The notes under the pieces were generated by a model, which saw only the letters and a list, made by a program, of their open reading frames with translations, was not told the origin of the DNA and did no database searches. Source: Bugula neritina (Eukaryota > Bryozoa > Gymnolaemata > Cheilostomatida > Bugulidae). Taken from it: 64,000 nucleotides of DNA. The stretch lies in assembly GCA_964035545.1 (NCBI GenBank), contig CAXIUT010000057.1, positions 1-64,000 of the forward strand, in the 5' to 3' direction. This document shows, piece by piece, positions 1 through 9,410 of the stretch. Both the position numbers and the translations under genes were made by a program. Numbering within the stretch: the stretch's first letter is position 1; the number at the start of each line of letters is the position of its first letter.

Positions 1-75
1 CCCAACCCCAACCCCAACCCCAACCCCAACCCCAACCCCAACCCCAACCCCAACCCCAACCCCAACCCCAACCCC
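1..75. repeat. Left telomere, C4A2 repeats
   Basis: About 12.5 perfect copies of CCCCAA, C-rich strand at the 5' end, as expected for the left end of a ciliate macronuclear chromosome. Pure C4A2 excludes the C4A4 telomeres of spirotrichs and fits oligohymenophoreans. The tract starts at the first base of the window, so its true length may be longer. Confidence 0.97.
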
Positions 76-803
76 TGCATTTTATTAAGAAATATTAATA
101 TTGATTTTTATTTGAATTGATAAATATGACTTTTCATTCTCAAATTAAATTAAATAATTAAAATTGATGATATACATCATAAGAATTCTTGGTTTATTTT
201 TCAATTGACTTTTCAATAATTAAAACCAGTATGAGAGCTTCAAATACAAAATTATAGCTATTCTTAACTATCTTCATAAGAATCTATTTAAACAATGATT
301 AAACCACTTTTTGTCTTATAATCTACTTGCGTCCATCATTTTTATCCTTATCTTTTCCCTTCCTCCCTTTGATAAGTGATTCGTTAAAATTTATTTTCCT
401 CCTCCCAGATTAGGTGAAACCAATGAAACATTTTCCAATCGTATTTATGTTAAAATAAGCTGGAAAAAATAAGAAGAGCAGTTTGATTCCTCTCTTAGTT
501 GAACTTGCTTCTTTGATATTTTCTTGATGTTTGAAAAAAAATAATTTTCAATATTCTCTTCAATAAGAAATCAACTAAGATAAATCGATGTTTATGAGAT
601 TAATCTATATAAAAACTTTTTCCTGATTCTTTATCTGTTTATTCATTTTGAATACTAGCAAGTAGGATTGATAGTTAAAGTTGATGATCAAGATAAAATT
701 CTTCATCAAAGAATAGGATTAAAGAAATCGGAATTTATTCTAAAATGGGTATTCTAAAATTAAGTATAAAAATGAAGTTTATTCCAAAACTTTAACAATA
801 AAT
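76..803. other. Subtelomeric AT-rich stretch, no confident gene
   Basis: This stretch of about 700 bases lies between the left telomere and the first recognisable exon. It is AT-rich, and I could not build a convincing protein from it in either direction with TGA-only stops. It probably holds the 5' region of the Myb-like gene, and a short 5' exon may be hidden here. Confidence 0.4.
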
Positions 804-912
804 TTGATTTCAGAAGGATATCAAACATGGATTTTGGTTATTCTTATTGAAAAAAAGAAAGAAGGAGAAGCTTTAGTGAGTTTTTATCTGGAGACAATGT
901 TCAAGACAGTTG

Positions 913-2183
913 ATGAAAGTAAATATATTGCTTCTTATCAACATAAGCTGTATTGGAACATTATAATAATTAAATATCAAGTTAAATAAAATAAGAATGC
1001 CAGAACTAAGTTAGATCATTAGCTAGTTAGCCCAAAACTGTGTGTACTTGAAAGCTCTTAAGTAAGCTAAAAGAGTTTACAATATTTGCTATTAAGATTT
1101 AAAAGTCCTTTCTCCTTATAGTGTGTTTCAACTTCTAAAAAAGCTCAATAATAAAATAGAAATTATAAATAATAAAAACAATGAGACCTCTATTGACTGT
1201 TAAAACCTCTCGGAAGAATGTTGGCACCCAACTGAATATAAACTATTTTCATGGGTTTCAGTATGCTATGCATTCATCATAGATAAATCAATTTATGACT
1301 TCGTAACTATTTTTTAATTCAGGAACCTTTAAACAACTAATTTATAATGAACATATTCAAAAATAAGAACCCTCGCTTCATCTAGTTCAATTTACTATGC
1401 CTCAAAAAACAATCAAAATCAAAGAAATAAGATTGGAAATCATAATAAAGAAACATTTTACTATAACTTCTTCAAGAATAAAAGTTGAAAGGGAAATGGA
1501 GTGATATTTCTTATAACTTGTACATCAAATCCAATCAATAATTTTTCAGAACTCCTCAAAATTGTAGATAAATGTGGTTTAATCATTTAAATCCAGCAGT
1601 AAATCACTCGAAATGGACCACATAATAAGATGTAGAGCTATTTAGACTAGCAAGACAAATGGGTAAAAAATGGGCAGGAATATCAAAAGCTATAAATGGA
1701 GTAAGAACATAACATATGGTTAAAAATAGATTTAACTCAATTACTAAAAAATATCAAAGTAGATTCCAAAGATGCTCAACAAAAAAAATCATCTAGTTAA
1801 TATTTCTTCATCTATAAAAAAAAATCCTTCATTAAAAAAACTAAAATGATTAATCTTACCCCTCAAAAGATAACTAAGATAACTCCCATGAAGGACATCT
1901 TATCAAAAATTCAATATAGAGCATAGAAGAAGAAGCTGAAGTCGAAATCTATGATCAATAATGCAAACAAGAGGAAATCGAGGAAGAAAACGAAGTAAGA
2001 AGAAATTTTGGAGAATATGAAGTAGAAGAATAGAAACTAAAGATGGAGAATGATAATGGTTAATGGGGAGGTAATTTATAGGACTTTGTTAATGCCCAAA
2101 AATAATAGAACTTATAGCTGAAGGATTACACTGACTATTACGAATAAAACAAAATCACTATTTTTAGTGGTACAAATTCTTGA
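913..2183 (+). CDS. Myb-like (R2R3-type) DNA-binding protein
   Basis: Likely nuclear transcription or chromatin factor. Two tandem Myb repeats are visible. The first runs from a WKSEERNILLELL stretch near 1434 through KWSDIS to RTPQNCREMWFNHLNP near 1590. The second contains SKWTTEEDVELFRLARQMG, GKKWAGISKAI and VRTEHMVKNRF. A 20-nt intron at 1303-1322 (GTAACTATTTTTTAATTCAG) restores the frame between the N-terminal part and the Myb repeats. The C-terminal third is acidic and Glu-rich, largely from TAA/TAG codons, and ends at TGA 2181-2183. The start is uncertain. I used the first ATG in the frame that leads into the conserved part, but another open frame from 804 could be a 5' exon joined by a roughly 19-nt intron. 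As drawn the protein is 416 residues. Confidence 0.8.
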
Positions 2184-2376
2184 TTTATTAGCATACTAAT
2201 TCAATAAATAATCAATATCATTATTTAGACAAAATAATCAGAATGAAATATAACTTTCAATAGTTATAAATAATAGCAATAATGTAAAACCCCATGCTAG
2301 CCCGTTTAAGACAATAAATGCAATAAAAATAATACTCACATCGATTCACATAAGTACCCTCTTTCTCATCCAGCTC

Positions 2377-5019
2377 ATGCAAGTCAATACCAAACTCAAC
2401 AAAGAAGACAAACAACACATCGAACTCACAGCACCAGTTAATTCCATACTACCTAATATCTCTAACTCTAAGCTAAAACTGAATGGAAGGAATAAATCAC
2501 AATCAGCCAAAAGATTACCACTCAAATCAGAAATTGATAAAAATAAACATACTAAAAGCAATAAACGGCTCTTACATGAATCTCCTAAATAATAAAATAA
2601 ATAAAGTAAACTTGACCTTGACGGACTCATAATAAAAAAACAAAGTTTAGGTTAAGGACCAACAGTTAAACAAACAGTCCTTAGAACAAAAATACTATCT
2701 CTAAAAACACCATCAAAATAAGGATAACGCAATAAATAAGGAACTCTAACTAAAGATATCACACTAACAGGCAAACAGCATTCATATAGTAGAACAGATA
2801 GGTCAAAAGTAGTAAGTGTGAGATAGTTTAATGACAAAATATAAAAGCTAAGCGATGACTTATTTATCAACATAAAATAGAACAAAATAGATATCTAAAG
2901 TATGGATTATAAAAAAGTATTAAAATACTTAAATAAACTCAAATAATATAATTAAGAATAATATAAAAAAATACAAAATATCTTAAATAAAGTCATTAAA
3001 TTCATCAATAAACATAAAATACAATATGGTAATATCCTATTTAGATTAATATTGGCTTTGAGTTATAAAAAGGTTGTTTCTAATTATGAATTAGTCAACT
3101 TATTTATTAATAAAAATCAAATTATTTAAGATTATAAAATTGTTGGACTTTAATATTATACTATACCATAAGATAAAGGTAAAAATATTGCTGCTAATAA
3201 GATCATATCTTTATTTCGGATGGTTTTTTCTAAAAAGTTTTATAAAAATCTAAATGGACTAATGAAAAAAGTTAGAATTATACAAAAACATTGGAGAAAT
3301 AGTCTTCTAGCAAAAAAAACAAGAAAGTAAATGATGGAAAATATCAACAATAAAATGAAAATATACAATTAGCTCCAATCTAAATTTAGCAAAGATTGGA
3401 ATCTGATTAAAAATTATAATAGATTTTAGATCCACATTTGTTCTTACTCTTTATAAGAATTCAAGCGTCTGACAACTAAAAATTTAAAACAAAAGTAAAA
3501 TAATCAAATAACCAGAATATTTAGAGCATACTAAACAGATGTCAATGTCATATATGTAGTACCATATCAACTATCAGAATAAATTAATAAATATTATCAA
3601 TCTATCTTTCGATTTAATTCGAGTAGCATTCAACAAAAAATATACTTTATTGTACCTTAAAGTAGAATTAAAATTTAAAAATATTGTCCTGTTACCACAG
3701 TAGCTGCCTTGCTCTACTCACCTAAAGCTATTAAAAAAATCAAACAAATCATCGGACAAGAAAAAGCATATATCGTACCTTCTTTACCATCAGTTTAATA
3801 TATCAACTTGGCTGCATAGCTAAAAGTTCCCATCCTTGGACCCAACCAAAATTTAGCAAAATTGTATTCAACTAAATCTGGAAGTCTCAAGATCTTAAGC
3901 AATGTATCTAAAAAAGAAAAAGCTCCTTTTATGACTGTAAAATCAATAGTATCAATTTTTTCTTAAAAATAACTCATCAATTCCCTTGCTATTCTCATTT
4001 ATAAATACAAAAATGTGAAAACTTGGTATTTTAAAATCTAAGATTAGATAAATAGCAGAGGTCTAGCCTATCTTAATATCTCTAAAATAGCATTTCTAAG
4101 AGAACTTAGCACTGGTGAAGGTTTCTAAGAAGTATAAGAGACTTAAATGATAAAATTAATAGTAGAAGAGCTAAATAACAAAATAAAACATCGTCTCAAG
4201 ATCATAAACAAATAAATATATCATAACTATGACCAATATATCAGCCACTTTCTGACCAGAGGAGGAATCATCGAGGCAGGAGTAGAAAATGATAGAACAG
4301 ATCAGTTTTCTATCAGTTTTCTCATTTAGCCATCAGGCTAATTCAATATAATAGGCACTTATAACAAATTGTAACTAGGAGGAAAGTCTATCAACCAATC
4401 TATTCGTTTTCCTTCTCTTATTAAGCAGATAGATTACTAAGGTATCACTCGTAATCTATATAAAGAACTATATCTTAAAAATAAACTTTTTGGATACTTC
4501 ACTGTTGATTTTCTTTTTTCTTAACATAGTGGACAAGTCTATGCCATTGGTATGGATTGTTTCCTTAACTAAAAAACATCATCTCTTTTTATGATCAACT
4601 TTGCAACTTAAACTCGCTACGATAAAGATAAAAATTTACTTTTAAATAGAAAAGAAGAAGAAGTGCATTTTACTTATTGTCCAGCTATGAATCTAGTAAA
4701 GTTACCATCGATGGTGACTTTCTTCAAAAACTGTAAATATGAAAATATTTCTTTTGATTTGTAGAAAAAAGTAGGAACAATTTTTGTCCTCCTTGATAGT
4801 ATAGAAAATGAACAAGTAGGATTTCTATCAATTGATTAAAGTCCTCTTCTATTGCTAAAAGAACTGAAAAAGATAGTTGAATACTTTTGTAGAGAATATC
4901 GCCAGAACAAAAATAGTAATGATTAGATAGGCCTTCTCAAAGGAGCAGTAACAACCACTTTGAAGCGTTTTTAGAAGCCTAAAAGCAATATAATTCCAAA
5001 ATTATAATTGGAATACTGA
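2377..5019 (+). CDS. IQCH-like (ATP-grasp-fold) protein
   Basis: One uninterrupted 880-residue frame under the TGA-only code. The C-terminal two thirds resemble IQ motif-containing protein H, a sperm and cilium associated eukaryotic family with an ATP-grasp-like fold. Visible motifs include CPVTTVAALLYSPKA, KVPILGPNQNLAKLYSTKSG, HFLTRGGIIEAGVENDR followed by a FLIEPSGEFNIIGTYNKL stretch, and GYFTVDFLFSEHSGQVYAIG. The N-terminal 200 residues are lysine-rich and less conserved. A region near 3230-3310 is basic and helical (MKKVRIIQKHWR), which could be an IQ-like calmodulin site. No ATG lies further upstream in this frame. The next gene follows after only 56 bp. The family assignment rests on remembered motif order, not on a search. 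Confidence 0.65.
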
Positions 5020-5075
5020 TAACATGATCTTTAATGTTTTGTTCTAATACTAAAAAGAATAATAATAAAGAAGAT

Positions 5076-5588
5076 ATGTAAAACAAAAGAATTCTCAGTC
5101 GTTCAATCGTAATAGACCCAGTTAACTAACGTATCGATCACAAAAGATACCACAAACACAAGGACAGTCTCGTTAAGATATCCCATTCACAACATACAGC
5201 ATCTTTATTCGCAAAAAAATAAAGTTAAAATGGAGAGTATGTCTAACAAATTGATCGATATAAAAGATGCAACTCATATGTTAAAAATTTATTCGATAAT
5301 AGGACTCTTTAAAACACCAACCTTGTTAAAAAGTTAGTTGGTATTGATCGAAGAAAAAGTCCTTTTCACAAAGATTAAAAAAAATTACCTTGTATTCATA
5401 AAGAGAGTAAACAAGAATAGATCAAAAAGGAAAATCAAAGGATGGTTTAAAAAATATTATAGCAACAGAAATGCAAAAGTAAAAAAGAATTAAAGAAGGA
5501 ATTTGAAGTTTATGAAAAGTTTAAAAAAAGTTTAAGAAAAATCAAAGGGCGACAAAGCTCTTTTATCAGGCTAAAAGTTGTTAGATGA
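5076..5588 (+). CDS. Small basic protein, possibly CFAP97-like
   Basis: A 170-residue Lys/Arg-rich protein, intronless, with TAA/TAG used as Glu. The centre carries KQEEIKKENQRMVEKILEQQ, resembling the helical 'I..EN..LL..I' core of CFAP97/hemingway-type axonemal proteins. That match is weak. The rest is charged and probably partly disordered. It sits 56 bp downstream of the IQCH-like gene on the same strand. Function is otherwise unknown. Confidence 0.55.
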
Positions 5589-5700
5589 TTATTTAGTGAT
5601 AATAGATTTTATTTTATAATAAAAAAGTAGTTATGATGATTTTTTGTTATTAAAAAAGTGAATTGATAAATTATATTGAAATTTCTTCTAAAGTCTATTG

Positions 5701-6066
5701 ATGAACTTCTTCGACAATGACAACTAAAGTAAAATCAATTTCAAATGCTATCATATCTCTAAAATTAAAAGTAACAAACCTCTACTCCCAAGCCAACTTC
5801 ATCGTCGTCCATTCTAAAGATACAAAGATATGAAACTTGCCCTCAAGCTCATAGAAAGGGAATAAAAAACTCGTAACAGAGACAGTTAACGATAAAAAGC
5901 TGTAAGATCAACACAAGGTACAGCAAGAGTCAGCATTCACTAGCATGCACAACCTCGAAAGACATTCTGTTCAAAAAGGATGAAGTTTGTCCAAAAAAAT
6001 ACAGATCCAATGAAATATAGATAGATAATAATGAGATCTGCAACTATTGATAATTTGATTCGTTGA
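5701..6066 (+). CDS. Small basic hypothetical protein
   Basis: A 121-residue frame beginning MNFFDNDNESK and ending TIDNLIR before TGA 6064-6066. It contains KPLLPSQLHRRPFERYKDMK and repeated RERE/KK clusters, so it is strongly basic. No family is recognised. The IQCH-like gene, the 170-residue protein and this one form a same-strand run of small or ciliary-looking proteins. The start is the first ATG after an in-frame stop, and an upstream mini-exon cannot be excluded. Confidence 0.5.
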
Positions 6067-6213
6067 TCTGATATTTAACTTTTCAAAGGGAGATATTTAT
6101 TTATTTTATTTATTTTGTTTCAGTTAAAGAATAAAATGTCCAAATAGTTAATAAGTTAATTCATTTTTTATTTTTATTTTCTTATCAATTAATTGATTTT
6201 ATACAAGAATAAA

Positions 6214-6873
6214 ATGTATAATAAGTAATATTAGGATATGTAACCTGAAAAATCACAAACAGAAGGGACTCATATTATATCTGACACCTCTGCATTCTAA
6301 GGAAAATGGCTTGGAATATCAAAAATAGACTATTCTATTGGAGATAAAGTCATCAAAGGTTATGAAGCTGTCTACCGTCCTACAAGAAAAAATAAAGGAA
6401 CTGCCATTGATGGAGTTTAAATCATTCCCATCATCAAAAAAAAAGATCAAGAGCCTCAAGTTGTATTTATAGCCAATTTCAGACCATCTACAGGTCGTTT
6501 TGTTGTTGAATTTCCAGCTGGATTGCTTGATTGTTAGGATTTCTAAAAAAATGCAAAGAGATAATTGGAAGAATAAACAGGTTATAGAGCTTAGAAGCTA
6601 CTTAAACTAGCGACTTTACCTACTCATTGTGATCCTTGGAAAAGCAATGAGGCAGGAATGCTTTATATAGCTATCATAAATGGAGATGATCCCAATCATC
6701 ATAAAGAACAAGAGCTAGAACACGATGAAAACATAAGGATGTTTACTTTGCCTTTGAATAGCAATTTGGCATAAAATTTAGACAAAGTTGTAAAGGAGAA
6801 TTCGTATGTAGTTCAAGCCAAAGTTTGGCCTTTTTGTTTGAGTTTAAACTTTTCTAGTTTATTAGGAATATGA
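6214..6873 (+). CDS. Nudix hydrolase, ADP-sugar pyrophosphatase (NUDT5-like)
   Basis: A 219-residue Nudix hydrolase of the ADP-ribose/ADP-sugar pyrophosphatase type, cleaving ADP-sugars to AMP and sugar phosphate in the cytosol or nucleus. The Nudix box reads EFPAGLLDCEDFEKNAKREL followed by EEETGYRA. Two of the essential metal-binding glutamates are encoded by TAA, which makes this gene a direct proof of the Glu code. Human NUDT5 is of very similar length. Other typical features are RPSTGRFVVEFPAGL before the box and a CDPWKSNEAGMLYIA stretch after it. There is no intron. The start is the ATG at 6214, with a second in-frame ATG a few codons later. Confidence 0.9.
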
Positions 6874-6894
6874 GGAAATAAATGATTGAATTAA

Positions 6895-7428
6895 TCAGTA
6901 ATTTGAGTCTTTATTGTATGATTTCATTGGAATAAGTCTTTATGTTTAACTACGCTCCCATCTCTCGATATAATCAATGACTCCTCTAACCAGAAAGATT
7001 ACTATCAATGATATTAATGCTTCAAAAATACCTAAATGACTTGATTTATACCTGTAATAATATAGAGAGTTTGAGGATACAAAGCACTACAGATCCGATC
7101 TATCTATATGTTGATTTACTATTGAGTTATTGTTCTGTGACAGATGCATAACTTGGCACTTTATTTTCCATAACAATTCCACAAATAAGATACATAATCA
7201 CTCGAATCAACAAATTGAAAAACACCAAATAGCTAAAAATTCTAATATGTCTTTATCATATGGTATTTACCTAGAATTTTTATTTCTAACACTTCTGAAT
7301 CCAAAATAAGAACAAATAGCCCATATGATATTTATCAGCATAAAGCCAATCGATAGGTAAGAAAAGGAAGGACATTCATTTTGATAGTGCCAAAAAGACC
7401 AAAATATTTTACAACTTTCTATGATCAT
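6895..7428 (-). CDS. Small multi-pass membrane protein
   Basis: A 157-residue protein after removal of three 20-nt introns at 7251-7270, 7110-7129 and 7032-7051 (all GT-AG). Three hydrophobic segments are visible: SIGFMLINIIWAICSYFGF, FSYLVFFNLLIRVIMYLICG and GIFEALISLIVIFLVRGV. The C-terminus is charged (YIERWERSETERL). The coherence of the third membrane helix depends on both downstream introns being removed, which supports the intron model. No family is recognised. It converges with the Nudix gene, with stops 21 bp apart. Confidence 0.7.
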
Positions 7429-7442
7429 ATTTATCTATTTAT

Positions 7443-7583
7443 TCAAACACGTACAGTTAGATATCCATTGATAGCTTGAAGCACCTGTATTTTAGATTAT
7501 TCAGCTGCACTAAAAACCTAAGAGTCATTCGGTACCACTTGCTACACGATGTTAGTTTTTATTATGAAAGGCAAGCCCGACAT
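7443..7583 (-). CDS. Possible 46-residue peptide
   Basis: A short frame (MSGLPFIIKTNIVEQVVPND, then an EVFSAAEESKIQVLQAINGY stretch) lying between the membrane-protein gene and NFU1. Composition is protein-like, with TAG/TAA used as Glu. It could be a small gene or an exon of a neighbour, and no homologue is recognised. Confidence 0.3.
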
Positions 7584-7662
7584 CTTGTTATACTACAATT
7601 CAAAATAATATCAAACATTTAATATCCTTTGTATAAAATCATTAAAACTATCAATATATATA

Positions 7663-8306
7663 TCACTAATTGTCATTTTATTTTATTTATTAGTCACTTA
7701 CCACATCTTTTATCTATCCTATATAATATTTCATCATTCTAAGTATTCCATCTTTCAGCGTTGAGTTAGTTGAAGGACATCCCACACATGATCCAAGTAG
7801 TTTGACAACAAGAACACCAGTTTATTCATTAAAGGACATAAATTGAACATCACCTCCGTCATCTTGTACAAATGGACGAATCCGACTAGCTAACAACTAT
7901 TTTATCTATTTTACTATCTAACTATCTCCCTCCTGAATACCCGCTTAGTTCAATGCACTTTATAGCAAAATAAATACCTAGAATCAACTATTAGATCTTA
8001 ACCTGATTAGTAATGGTTCTCTATTAGGTCGAATATCAAAGGTTTAAGCTAGTTCCAGTTGGATTGTTATTTTTTAGATATTGATATAAAATCTTTTCCA
8101 TAGAATACTCGTGTGACTCCATCTATTTTGAATATTTGTTTTGCTAAAGGTGATATTTTATAGGCATCTTGAAGAGATGGGATGTCGATAGGTTACTAAG
8201 ATCCCATAACTGTTTTGGATGTTGGAATGAATTTAAGGAAATGTGGGTTAGGTGTGGTTTTAGTTCTTATGAAAAGGTTAAAGAAGATTTTGTTAGATAA
8301 TTTCAT
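7663..8306 (-). CDS. NFU1: NFU1-type mitochondrial Fe-S cluster scaffold
   Basis: Iron-sulfur cluster carrier of the mitochondrial matrix that delivers 4Fe-4S clusters to targets such as lipoyl synthase. The 207-residue product starts with a presequence-like segment (MKLSNKIFFNLFIRTKTT). The Nfu N-terminal domain follows (NPHFLKFIPTSKTVMGS ... SPLAKQIFKIDGVTRVFYG) and then the NifU domain, with RIRPFVQDDGGDVQF and the cluster-binding CXXC in GSCVGCPSTNSTL. One 20-nt intron at 7958-7977 (GTATTTATTTTGCTATAAAG) separates the two domains and repairs the frame. The start lies 20 bp from the stop of the upstream syntaxin gene on the same strand. Confidence 0.9.
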
Positions 8307-8326
8307 TAAAGATAATTATGATAGTA

Positions 8327-9377
8327 TCAAATATGTTTGATCATAAAAATGATTAGCAATATTATAATTGCAAACACCAAAAACCTTCTCACTTTCTTTA
8401 TACACCCACTTTCCTGTCTATCTTTGGCCTGTATCAATTAAAATATACCTCAGTCAGATGTCTTTTACCTTCTTGCACAGAAGCAACACTATTATCGATA
8501 TTCTAATCAATTCTATCAAGTAAACTTCCTTGCTAAATAACCAAATTTTGTAACTCTTTGTATATACTATTCAAAGAATAAATAGATTTAACGATCTTGT
8601 TTACCTATTCATCACGTTATTTAGCCATACTTTTTTACATCATCTCGAAATCTTACTCAGATAACCAAGCTTCTGTCTCAGATGATTCAGTTTTTATATC
8701 AAGAATATTTTTATTAGTATTTTTTAATTATTTCTAACGCTTCAATTAGAGTTGCTGCTCACTTCTAAGATGTCTAGCTGTATCACGAATATTGCCAGCC
8801 ATTGATATAAAAATATTAGTGAAAGCTAAATAAGTATATTAAAACTTCTTTTTTATGCTGCATTGCTTTAGAAGTCACAATTTGCTGCTTGCTGCATTTA
8901 TTTTAATTTTTTTTAGCATTTATTCAATTTCTTAGTAAAAATAATAATACTTTAGTCGCTTCTTCTGTAAACTGCTGAATCACTTGCTCATGTTTGTGTT
9001 AAGTTACAGAATACATCTTTTTCTTTTTTTACTTAGAAATCTCATTTTCTATATATCATACCATCTACCCAAGATCTCAACCTCCTTCAAAAGACCACAA
9101 CATTACTTATATGAAGTCATCCATAAAGGTTCATCCAAAAAGGCCATCTCAATTTAAGAAGGTTTGCTCTCTTCAGTCAACAAGTTAGATCTTAATACTG
9201 GATCATCATCAACTTTGTTTAAGAAAAAGTACCTGATTTCCTCAAAGCTGCCTTTGAAAACCTTTATTAGGAGTAAAAATACCTTTTAAGTGGGGCTTTT
9301 TTTTTACCTTTGAAGGATTGAAGATCGCTGGTTTTGTTTCTGATAATTCCTCGGTATTTGATTTTGCTTTAATGCAT
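8327..9377 (-). CDS. Syntaxin (Qa-SNARE, syntaxin-16/Tlg2-like)
   Basis: Membrane-anchored target SNARE, probably acting at the trans-Golgi or endosomes. Five introns of exactly 20 nt give a 316-residue protein. The SNARE helix contains IYSLNSIYKELQNLVIEQG and SLLDRIDENIDNSVASVQEG, with the zero-layer Gln in the VIEQG stretch. It is followed by the basic KKVRRF and a C-terminal anchor FLVFAIIILLIIFMIK. The N-terminal half is helical and charged, consistent with a regulatory Habc-like bundle. Assignment to the syntaxin-16 subgroup is inferred from the RR...LRSEQQLELKR helix upstream of the SNARE motif. The start codon is only 33 bp from the divergent neighbour at 9411. Confidence 0.85.
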
Positions 9378-9410
9378 ATCGATTAGAGTATAAGATAATA
9401 ATAAAACTTA

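Noticed and set aside
1-75. Spirotrich-type nanochromosome
   Set aside because: The repeat is C4A2, not C4A4, and each molecule carries many genes.
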